A DNA stretch of 32,948 nucleotides, taken from Bacteroidales bacterium. GTDB taxonomy: Bacteria; Bacteroidota; Bacteroidia; Bacteroidales; UBA12077. How positions within the stretch are numbered: position 1 is the first letter of the stretch; each line of letters begins with the position of its first letter. The position numbers were made by a program, and so were the translations under genes. The notes under the pieces are model-generated. The model did no database searches and had not been told where the DNA came from. It saw only the letters and a list, made by a program, of their open reading frames with translations. The DNA lies in assembly GCA_030668615.1 (NCBI GenBank), contig DAOUTQ010000018.1:1-32948 (forward strand). The letters are read 5' to 3'. Below are positions 8,211-16,100 of the stretch, piece after piece.

Positions 8211-9218
8211 TTAAAAATTATTTCCGTCTTTAAAACATCGGATTATTTCATTTACATTCTTTTCAAAATCATCGTAATTGAAATATTCGTCCTTACATTG
8301 ATAGTCTTCTCCAAAATAGTTACAACATTCTTCATCTATACATTCATAACTCATTAAAAAGGAAAGCAATTCTTCAGCTTTTTCTTTTTCCATCGCTTGT
8401 ATAGCCTTATTTAAAGTTTTAATGAACCAAGTTGCTTTACTTTGTGGATTATCATCCACAAATTCGATAAATATTTCATTTAAGGCTGTATCTTTTATAT
8501 GATATGTTGAATAATAATGATGGAACTCAGACCTATGACCAAGCGTAAAAAAAAGCAAATTATAATAGTAGATTCTTTTCAATTTTTCAATAAAAAACAA
8601 ATTGTTAGAGTTAATATATTCTTCCAATAATCTTAAATACTCTCCTTTCGTTCTAACATAGTTATTGCAATTCCCATCTCGACAATGCATTTCAATTATC
8701 TTTTCTTTCATTGTCCAATATTGCAAAAAATCTTTAATTTCACTTCTTACCTTATCCTTAAAAAGACCTTCAGTGAATCCAGGTACTACGGCAGTCACAA
8801 CATCTCCATGTGAAATTGTCATTAACTTATAACCATATTTATTTAAACTGTTCAGGTTTTCCAGCTTTATTACACTATCAGTACTAAAATTATCATCACT
8901 AATATAAAATGCACTATTGATGCTCTCAGGACATTCAAAATATTCATAAGATCTGTAAAAATACATATACATTAGAAGTGCAGTATCCTTTGTGTTTATA
9001 TTTATATTTTTTGTAATTTTCATGTAAATATTAAATGCTTCTTCTGAACTTGCCGGATTACATTTGTCAAGTTTAGATAACTCGTTAGAATAATTAATTA
9101 AAACTTCATTATTTGTAATTACCCTAGTCCACATTGCATCCAAAGTGTCTTTTTGGCTAAAACAATTTTGAGTTAACATTAATGCAATTAATAAAACAAT
9201 ATTCTTTTTACTCATCAT
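8211..9218 (-). CDS. Exported protein of unknown function, about 335 aa
   Basis: The track starts this frame at a TTG (9278), inside the REP-like repeat region. I prefer the ATG at 9218 (or the adjacent ATG at 9215), preceded by AAGG at a fitting distance, because it puts a clean signal peptide at the N-terminus: MSKKNIVLLIALMLTQNCFS followed by Q. The mature part is helix-rich, with pairs such as 'AFYISDDNFSTDSVIKL' and 'FFIEKLKRIYYYNLLFFTLGHRSEFHHYYSTYH', and ends in an acidic, Cys-rich stretch 'LMSYECIDEECCNYFGEDY'. No family is recognised. It is the last gene of the leftward run from the nSTAND operon, separated from the previous gene by a 129-bp REP-containing gap, and may be a late addition. 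Confidence 0.7.
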   Translation of the reverse strand: MMSKKNIVLLIALMLTQNCFSQKDTLDAMWTRVITNNEVLINYSNELSKLDKCNPASSEEAFNIYMKITKNININTKDTALLMYMYFYRSYEYFECPESINSAFYISDDNFSTDSVIKLENLNSLNKYGYKLMTISHGDVVTAVVPGFTEGLFKDKVRSEIKDFLQYWTMKEKIIEMHCRDGNCNNYVRTKGEYLRLLEEYINSNNLFFIEKLKRIYYYNLLFFTLGHRSEFHHYYSTYHIKDTALNEIFIEFVDDNPQSKATWFIKTLNKAIQAMEKEKAEELLSFLMSYECIDEECCNYFGEDYQCKDEYFNYDDFEKNVNEIIRCFKDGNNF

Positions 9219-9233
9219 AATAATTAGCCTTTG

Positions 9234-9256
9234 CTGGCGCGGACATACTGTCCGTG
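9234..9256. repeat. REP-like GC-rich palindromic element, copy 1
   Basis: The core CGGACA-TAC-TGTCCG (9240-9254) is a perfect 6-bp-arm hairpin in an AT-rich gap. Compared with the reverse complement of the element at 9320-9342, 18 of 23 bases agree, and the differences in the arms are compensatory (G:C swapped for C:G). That is the signature of a structured repeat family. Confidence 0.55.
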
Positions 9257-9319
9257 ACTTTTCAATACAATAACTCAAAACAATTCACTTTAATACAAAG
9301 CAATTTTTCAATTTATCTG

Positions 9320-9342
9320 CACCGACAACATGTCGGCGCGAG
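9320..9342. repeat. REP-like GC-rich palindromic element, copy 2 (inverted)
   Basis: The core CCGACA-ACA-TGTCGG (9322-9336) is a perfect 6-bp-arm hairpin. It is in inverted orientation relative to copy 1, 63 bp away, forming a BIME-like pair between two genes. Confidence 0.55.
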
Positions 9343-9347
9343 CTGGG

Positions 9348-9362
9348 GTAGCTTATTTGTAA
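9348..9362. repeat. 15-bp repeat copy B
   Basis: GTAGCTTATTTGTAA matches the NTT-gene terminus at 8161-8175 in 14 of 15 bases, same orientation. It ends exactly one base before the stop codon region of the 9363-10070 gene. Confidence 0.5.
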
Positions 9363-10070
9363 TTATTCGAAAACAATCTCAATACATGTATTCATGAGCA
9401 TCGGCTTTCCAACTTCAGCAACATAACCTACTGTATTACAATATTTAATTCGTACATTATCGTTAAGTGACTGGTCTGCTTTTGAATATAAGAGCTCCTC
9501 CGTTTCTTCTCCAATATCATAGTATACCCAAAACGAATGCAATTCTCCATCTTCAGATTGTATTTTAACATGAAGGTAATCTCCTATCTCAACACGAACT
9601 AATTTTCCTGTAATTGTTTTAATGTTCTTTTCATATAAATAATTATAAAGCCCGCCTTCTATTTGATTTGGCTTGCAGAGCTTAAAACTTTTGTGAAAAA
9701 GCTCAAACTCAATGGTCTGAGAGTTACTGTTATATGAAATAACTGCAAAGTATTCTATTTCCATACTTATCGACTCCTTATTGCTTTCCCATACAGAGAT
9801 ACTTTTCAATAATGAATCATAATCATCCAAATCAACTATATATTCTGAAACTCTAAATGATATTATACTGTCCTTGTAACTAATATTTAAAATTTGATTT
9901 TCTAAATCATAAGAATGGAAAATTCCGCAAATAGAATGAAATTGCTCTAAGCCATTGTTCTGTTTAGCAAAATCAATATTGTTTTGAGAACCTACATTTG
10001 ATCCCATTAATAAAAATATCATAATAAATACTAACCTAACCTTTATTAATATACGGCATTTTATATCCAT
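9363..10070 (-). CDS. Exported protein overlapping the M15 cargo gene; candidate immunity protein
   Basis: The track start (10151) lies deep in the upstream gene. The ATG at 10070 is better: it gives 235 aa beginning MDIKCRILIKVRLVFIMIFL, a basic n-region and hydrophobic core with cleavage near NVGSQ. It overlaps the 3' end of the 655-aa gene (stop at 10036) by 35 nt in another frame, which suggests translational coupling. A later ATG at 10022 would remove the overlap and the basic residues. The mature protein is beta-rich; 'ITGKLVRVEIGDYLHVKIQSEDGELHSFWVYYD' (around the last 90 residues) resembles a small OB- or SH3-like fold. No family is recognised. An exported product made together with a peptidoglycan peptidase is what one expects of a periplasmic immunity protein, but this is inference. 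Confidence 0.7.
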   Translation of the reverse strand: MDIKCRILIKVRLVFIMIFLLMGSNVGSQNNIDFAKQNNGLEQFHSICGIFHSYDLENQILNISYKDSIISFRVSEYIVDLDDYDSLLKSISVWESNKESISMEIEYFAVISYNSNSQTIEFELFHKSFKLCKPNQIEGGLYNYLYEKNIKTITGKLVRVEIGDYLHVKIQSEDGELHSFWVYYDIGEETEELLYSKADQSLNDNVRIKYCNTVGYVAEVGKPMLMNTCIEIVFE

Positions 10071-12003
10071 GTTTTTTGGCTTCAGTTGGTCTATATTCCC
10101 AATGCCAATGTTCTGAGCTAACTGTTCTAATAAATCCATAATCTGGTGCATTTTTTTTCATCCAATTGTATAAATTACATGAGAAACTTTGAGTATTAAT
10201 ATCAATTGCTATGCCATTTTGATGCTGAGAATAACCAGGTCTTGCAGTATCAACTCCTCTTATGTGCCTAACATCATATAACGCTTTCTGTTCCGGATAT
10301 GTTCTAAAACCCGAGATTAAGTTAATACTTTTCCCATCTTTACTGGCTGCTTGAACAAGATTATCATATGGAGAAAGCAACTCGTTTGTCACACTTTCAA
10401 ATTCGCTTCCACTCCCCATAATCTTTATTAAATCACTTTGTCCGGTATATCTTCCTTTATTCCATGCAGCATGCTTCCCTTTAACATTAGCCCATTTACC
10501 TGTAAGATTTTCAGTTAATACAAAACCGTCAGAATCTGCTTTCTCAGTATAATTTTCATCTACCTTTTTAGTTTGAGCTATTTTTATATATTCATAGTTC
10601 TCGGCAAAACCTTTTGTTATAACAAAATCTCCAACATTCAACTTTTTCCCTGTTGAAGCATATTTCCTCTGCTTTACCCTTAAACGAGCATCTGGATCTT
10701 TAATTTCAAAAGCATCTGCCTCATCAGTCTTTTTATAATTCCCATTTGAGGTCCAACCATAATATGTTCCATCAAGACCTTCAACCTCAGAAAAATTACC
10801 ATCAGAACTTATAATTTTAATTTTTGTTTTATCAGGAATAAGAACATAATTGTCACCTTCTTTTAAATATTTGTTATAATCATAATTATTTTCTTCCTTA
10901 TAGATTACTGTTCCTTTTTTATTAATTGTACTATGATTTTCATCTTCGGAAATATAGGTAGCCTTCTCAAGTCCAAATGATTCATTGTAAATACTTTCAC
11001 CAAAAGCATTCGCATTGACCCAACCATAATTTTCATTAGTTTCTTTATTCGCAACTTGTAAATAGATTTGAGTATTGGATTTTTGTTTATAATCTGTAAT
11101 TATTAATTCAGAATCTTTAGGAATAGTTTTTCTGGAACCATTAACTTCCACAGCATTTTCCCTAACATTTGCATCTCCAACCGTTATCTTATATAATCCA
11201 TTCTCGTCTTCCGTAAGTGAAACATTTGCACGTGTTGTCCATGCTTCTTTGTTATTCCATTCAGTATTCGAATCATCAACTATTTTAACTCTGGCTACTT
11301 CTTTTTTAAGGTATTTTTTTCCAGATTTCTCATAACTAAAATCAGTCCCGAGAATTGATACTTTTAATCCTTTTGGAATAACTAATTTAGAATTAACCTT
11401 AAATTTCTTCTCTTTTGCTTTAATACTGTTTATCGAAATTTTTCCATCCTTTTCAGTCAGGTCTGATAAAGGTGCATCTTTTGTAGTCTTAAATGCCTTT
11501 GATTTATAACTTTCGTGTTTGTTTTCGGGATCATCAGTAGTAGTCTCTTTTTCTATTTGCCTCTGAATTCCACTTCCAGTCCCAGTTACATTTGCCAATT
11601 TGCCCTGTGCAGCTTTTGTACCCATTACATCAGCTTCATTTTCCAGTGCGGGATCGCTGTTAATTGGTATTACTTTCTGTTGTATTGTTGGAGTTCCCGT
11701 ACTAGCCATCCTGGCTGCATCCCTTTCAGCAGGCCAAACCACTTCGTTACTTTTCAATTGAAGCCCCTCCTGCGCTATTGCTCCGGCGGGTATATCTTCT
11801 TCCTCTTCTTTTGCAAACTTTTGAACGGGTTGTTCACCTTGCCTGCCGGCAGGCAGGTTATTAAATACGCCCCAACCTCCGTCAAACTGCTGGCTGTTTA
11901 ACCATTTTAATTGAGCTACAGGATCAATCTTTTTTTGCTGAGTTTCCGACTGCTGGCTCTCAGCATTTACTTGCTGATCATGAGTTTTTAGGTCTTGAGA
12001 CAT
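10036..12003 (-). CDS. M15/VanY-type peptidase with DUF4157-tail remnant; probable eCIS cargo
   Basis: 655 aa, ATG start, no signal peptide, N-terminus polar and Gln-rich. Residues 103-132 ('TPTIQQKVIPINSDPALENE', then ADVMGTKAA) match the segment that normally follows the HELTHVVQQ motif in DUF4157 proteins, a family repeatedly linked to eCIS toxins; the HExxH part itself is missing. Residues about 255-340, 345-425 and 430-500 look like SH3b-type beta units ('GDANVREN', 'DPDARLRVKQ'). Residues about 535-655 are a D,D/L,D-carboxypeptidase-like M15B domain: 'SGFRTYPEQKALY' (564-576), SQHQNGIAIDI (592-602; H594, D601) and EHWHWEY (631-637; E631, H634), so all zinc ligands and the catalytic Glu are present. 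It presumably cleaves peptidoglycan stems after delivery. An in-frame palindrome codes LPAGRQ at 50-55. Confidence 0.88.
   Translation of the reverse strand: MSQDLKTHDQQVNAESQQSETQQKKIDPVAQLKWLNSQQFDGGWGVFNNLPAGRQGEQPVQKFAKEEEEDIPAGAIAQEGLQLKSNEVVWPAERDAARMASTGTPTIQQKVIPINSDPALENEADVMGTKAAQGKLANVTGTGSGIQRQIEKETTTDDPENKHESYKSKAFKTTKDAPLSDLTEKDGKISINSIKAKEKKFKVNSKLVIPKGLKVSILGTDFSYEKSGKKYLKKEVARVKIVDDSNTEWNNKEAWTTRANVSLTEDENGLYKITVGDANVRENAVEVNGSRKTIPKDSELIITDYKQKSNTQIYLQVANKETNENYGWVNANAFGESIYNESFGLEKATYISEDENHSTINKKGTVIYKEENNYDYNKYLKEGDNYVLIPDKTKIKIISSDGNFSEVEGLDGTYYGWTSNGNYKKTDEADAFEIKDPDARLRVKQRKYASTGKKLNVGDFVITKGFAENYEYIKIAQTKKVDENYTEKADSDGFVLTENLTGKWANVKGKHAAWNKGRYTGQSDLIKIMGSGSEFESVTNELLSPYDNLVQAASKDGKSINLISGFRTYPEQKALYDVRHIRGVDTARPGYSQHQNGIAIDINTQSFSCNLYNWMKKNAPDYGFIRTVSSEHWHWEYRPTEAKKHGYKMPYINKG
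11840..11855. repeat. In-frame GC-rich palindrome coding LPAGRQ
   Basis: TGCCTGCCGGCAGGCA is a perfect 16-bp palindrome, flanked by CC and GG with one mismatch pair. It lies inside the 655-aa gene and is translated as LPAGRQ (residues 50-55), in a disordered N-terminal linker, without disrupting the frame. PAGRQ-coding palindromes recur in unrelated proteins of Bacteroidota and some other genomes, which points to a small mobile palindromic repeat; this is from memory. Confidence 0.65.
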
Positions 12004-12024
12004 TCTCTGTTCTTACTTATATTC

Positions 12025-12071
12025 AAACAGAATAATAGATTTACAAGCTTTGTTAATCAATTATTCTGTTT
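12025..12071 (-). repeat. 12-bp perfect inverted repeat at the barrel/cargo gene junction
   Basis: Arms AAACAGAATAAT (12025-12036) and ATTATTCTGTTT (12060-12071) enclose a 23-nt loop. The distal arm includes the stop-codon bases of the barrel-protein gene, and the structure ends 22 nt before the cargo ATG. On the transcript (minus strand) the hairpin is followed by GAATATAAG, not a U-run, so it is not a standard intrinsic terminator. It could be an mRNA-stabilising or processing hairpin that sets expression of the cargo relative to the upstream genes. Confidence 0.5.
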
Positions 12072-13155
12072 ACTTTTTTGCTTTCACTTTATGCTTTGCT
12101 ATATATAAAGGTAATTTATATCCAATTAAGAACTGTGTATTCTGAACTTTAAATACATTGTCGGTTATTAGAAATGAATACATCACTTCTGGATTATCGG
12201 CTCTGTTTGCAGGATCGACAATACTATTCATATATCTTGAATATCGTATATCAAAAGTTAAATAGCCATTACCAATAATATTTTTCCATCTAAAACCAAC
12301 TCCTGCGCAAAAGGAATAATTAAACCTGTTGCGTGAATCAGTTAAGTTTAAATCTAAATTTTCCGGTTCTCTATATTCTGTTCCCTCATTATCTCTTCTT
12401 GTATAATTTGCCTTTGATGAAATCAGAAAGTTTAATGATGAACCAATATTTACATAAGGGACAAAATCATTTGATAAAATATTCCATTGCAGCAATATGG
12501 GAATATCAACACCGGAAATAGTTTCGTCAAAAGAAACATTGGCATAATCTAATACTACATTTTTGAAATTATAAGAATATGTGTTGTAAAAGAATTCGTA
12601 AACCACAGACAGTTCATTTAAAATTGGTGTTTCAAAGCTTAATCCTATGCTATAAGCATAGTCAGGCGTATAAATTCCTTCGCTTACAACACTATTTATA
12701 TCATTATAATTTTCAATATTATAAATATCAGTGAATCCACCACCAAATTTAATCCCGGTAATAAAAACAGGAACGGTACGAAATTCTTGATACAAGTTAA
12801 CAAATTCTGAAGGATCAGAGTCTTTAATTTTATACTCTGGCTTAGCCTTTAAAAGTTCTAAAAACGCTTTTTCTGCTTCTTCATCTTCATTATAATACAA
12901 GTTACAAAGTGAAAGTAATCGATAAGCTCTTGCTTTCTCATCTTTTGTAAATCCATTCTCAAGGCACGTTTCTAACATTGCTGCAACTTTATCAATTTGC
13001 CCAGATTCGTATAACTTTTCAGCATTGGCAAGCTGTTCAGAACACGAATTTTGACTAAACCCTGAAAATGAGAATAATAAAAATATAGATATTAAAACTA
13101 TTTTGCTTGTAATTAATTTATTTCGAGAATTTGAAGATTTTGATAATAATGTCAT
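12070..13155 (-). CDS. TPR plus outer-membrane beta-barrel protein
   Basis: 361 aa with an N-terminal signal peptide after a basic stretch ('NKLITSKIVLISIFLLFSFS', then GFSQ, cleavage near residue 35). Residues about 38-115 form two to three TPR-like helical pairs ('CSEQLANAEKLYESGQIDKV', 'EKARAYRLLSLCNLYYNEDEEAEKAFLELLKAKPEYK'). From about 130 the sequence alternates as in an 8-12-strand barrel of the PorT/OmpA-like Bacteroidota type ('ITGIKFGGGF', 'FCAGVGFRWKNIIGNGYLTFDIRYSRYMNS', 'FKVQNTQFLIGYKLPLY'). It starts 27 nt after the nSTAND gene stop, so the two are co-transcribed. The natural model is that the periplasmic TPR face contacts the neighbour's WD40 domain. Confidence 0.8.
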   Translation of the reverse strand: MTLLSKSSNSRNKLITSKIVLISIFLLFSFSGFSQNSCSEQLANAEKLYESGQIDKVAAMLETCLENGFTKDEKARAYRLLSLCNLYYNEDEEAEKAFLELLKAKPEYKIKDSDPSEFVNLYQEFRTVPVFITGIKFGGGFTDIYNIENYNDINSVVSEGIYTPDYAYSIGLSFETPILNELSVVYEFFYNTYSYNFKNVVLDYANVSFDETISGVDIPILLQWNILSNDFVPYVNIGSSLNFLISSKANYTRRDNEGTEYREPENLDLNLTDSRNRFNYSFCAGVGFRWKNIIGNGYLTFDIRYSRYMNSIVDPANRADNPEVMYSFLITDNVFKVQNTQFLIGYKLPLYIAKHKVKAKK

Positions 13156-13182
13156 AATTAGGTTATTCTAAAAATTTGTTAT

Positions 13183-16100
13183 TTAATTCATACTTGTACT
13201 TGGTAATGTATCACTTACCGTCTCAACAACATTGCTTACTCCCGGCTTGTTTTTTAAGCATGTACATTCATATTCCAGGTCTACAGCAACATAATCTTCC
13301 CATTCTTTTCCAGTAAAGTTTCTGTTTACCTTTACATCTTTACAAATCATTCTTGCCATCTTATCAATATCAAGCAACCAGGTTCTGATTAAATTGTCGC
13401 GACAACCGGCAAGCAAATATTTATCGTTATGACTAAACTCAACCGACCAAACCCAATCGTTATGATCGTTAAGAATTATAGGTTGTTTAGAAAGATCATC
13501 CAGAGTCCATATTCTAACGCTATGGTCAAAACTTGCAGTAGCCAGTTTTTTACCAGAATGACTAAATGAAATTTGGTTCACCATTGCAGTATGACCAGAT
13601 AATTTAATATTAACCTCTCCTGATTTCGGATTTATTAATTTAACAACTCCTTTCATATCGCCAACAGCAAGAATTTTTCCATCATCGCTAAATTTAACTG
13701 AAGTAATATCTGCCTTTGTATCTGATTCATAAAGTGATTTATATTCGTAATTTATTAGGTCAATCAAAAATACTTTTCCTTCAGCTTGTCCAACAACAAG
13801 ATATCTCCCTTGAGGATCCATATCAATTGAATTAATCTTTACACTTGATTGTGCAATTTCTATTAACTCAGTTGTGTTCCACTTCATTATTCTATTATCG
13901 GAACCCAAAAATATAATCTCTTTACCTTTGGGAGTAAAACATAAGTATTGCACTCCTCTTGTTGGAATTTTTATTTTTTCTGGTTTTCCATTTTCATTTA
14001 AATTGATCAATTTCAAATATGGATAGTTTCCTCCAACCACTAACAGCTTACTATCGTCACTTATTGTCATTGATTTATGAACTTTCCCTTCTTCAAAATC
14101 AATTAATTCATTGGTAAATTTCTCATCTTGATGAGTCCACTTGAATATTTGTCCATCACTACCTGCAGAATATAAAAATGATGAATTTTTTGCTGCAATT
14201 ATTGAGCGTACATTATCAAAATGTGCTTTTGCTGTATTAAAATCATCTCCTTTTAACATTTTAACGGCATAGTATAAAGCACTGAATATATCCGGATCTG
14301 TTTCTCCTCCGTCGTTATTGCTAAAAATATTGTATGCTTGACGTGCTGAAAGACATTTCAGTATTTGATCCGACTCCTGAAGAGATTTTACAGCCATAGA
14401 CTGAGCAATAGAAATCAATCTTAATTCCAGTGCCTTTTGCTGCGCTTCCGTAGCCTTATCCTTTTGCTCCATAGCAAATCGCCTCTCTTTTTTTGCTAAT
14501 TCAGTTTGCTGAATAGCCTCCTTTCTTTGCTCGTTAGCAGCCTGCTCACTTCGAAGAGCTTTTTGTTTTTGTTTTAAAGCATCTTCGGCACTTTTTTCTG
14601 CTTTTATGGCTTGTTCTTTTGCTACTTCTTTTTGCTCAGTAGCTACCTTTTGTAGTTTAATAGCCTCTTTTCGTTGTTGTTGAGCATAAAAGAAAAAAGC
14701 AAGTGCAACAATAGCTCCAAGTCCAAAAACTACAGCTATAGTTTTAAATACCGCTAATCTCAGCTTTTGTAACTTTTCTTTTAAACGTTGCTCCTGAATA
14801 AATTTCTTCTCGCTAAAAGCCAGATATTGCATTGTACGATCGTACGCTTTATGATGTCTTATACCCCATGCTTTTGAAGGATTGTTTTCCTGTTGCCAGT
14901 TCAATGCCATTTGCAAATCAGGAGATTTCATTAATCCACCTTTACCTGACTGATGCATTTCGGCTGCTTCGGCAATACGTAAATATTCCTTTATAGCTTC
15001 ATGTTCCTCTTCTAACCATTCAGTTAGAACCTCCCAAATCCGCATGAAACTTTCATGCGAAATATCAATGATTGTTTCTTCGGTTAAAATAACGTCGCTG
15101 GACGGAGTAAGTAAGGTGCGTCCTGGTTTTCTAAAATGTTCAACAATTACTATTATATCAGATTTGTCTGCATCTGCAATTTGTGCAATTTCTCTGATAC
15201 TTGTAGGTCGTCTAACACTTCTTCCTTCAGCACCTTTTTCTGTAATACATTTAAATAATCGTTCGCATATTTTCTTCTTATCAGCATCAAGCTCATTGAA
15301 AATTTCATTTGCATGCACCGACAAAGCTTTTTCCATTCCACCAATCGCCTCATAATTAGACAGGCTAATCATCTCGTTACCTACCTTTACCGACTGCCAG
15401 TAATCCCATGAGCGCATCAGACAATGCTGCATTAGGGGTAATTGATCGTGTCTATCTCCAATACTTTTTAGAATTGTTTCTATTAACTGCTCTTCAATTT
15501 TTGCTCCCATAACTTCTACAGGGCCTGCAATGGCAGCACGTTTTTCCTCTCTCGTCATTTGAGGAATTAAAAATTGACTATTGTTTATTGCTTTGGTAAG
15601 CTCAGGATAACGAGAACAGTCACCTAAGAAATCAGATCTGATAGTAATAATAAAACTTATAGGATCTTCAACTTTTTTTATTGAATTGATTATTATTTCT
15701 ATAAAAGTAGCTATTTCATCACTTTCAATTTCATTTCCTTCAGGAAAACGAAATATTTCTTCAAACTGATCTATATAAATTAAAAGCTTCTTCCCTGTGG
15801 CTGAATAATATTTTTGCGACAATTCAGACATTTTATCTAAAGTGTCAATCGCCTTTTCTTTGCTTGTAATTTCGCTATTTAATCCTGCAACTTGTATTTC
15901 TTCTTTCAATGCCAGAGACATTTGTTTTAAAGGTCCAGCCCCAGGTCGAAAATTAATTACATGCCATTTATCTTTTGTATCATTATTATCCTTCTCTAAT
16001 TTTGGTAAAATACCACAATTAACAAATGAAGATTTACCAATACCCGAGTTTCCGACAATACCAACAAATTTATTTTTTATTAATTTGTCAAGCACTTCAC

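Noticed and set aside
9219-9278. N-terminal extension of the 8211-9278 ORF in the track
   Set aside because: It begins with TTG inside the REP-like repeat and would bury the signal peptide; the ATG at 9218 or 9215 with AAGG upstream is better.
10071-10151. N-terminal extension of the 9363-10151 ORF
   Set aside because: It lies within the well-supported M15 domain of the 655-aa gene, and the ATG at 10070 gives a proper signal peptide.
11515-11901. 128-aa plus-strand ORF
   Set aside because: Antisense shadow of the 655-aa gene; it also reads LPAGRQ because the palindrome is symmetrical, and has no domain or start signal.
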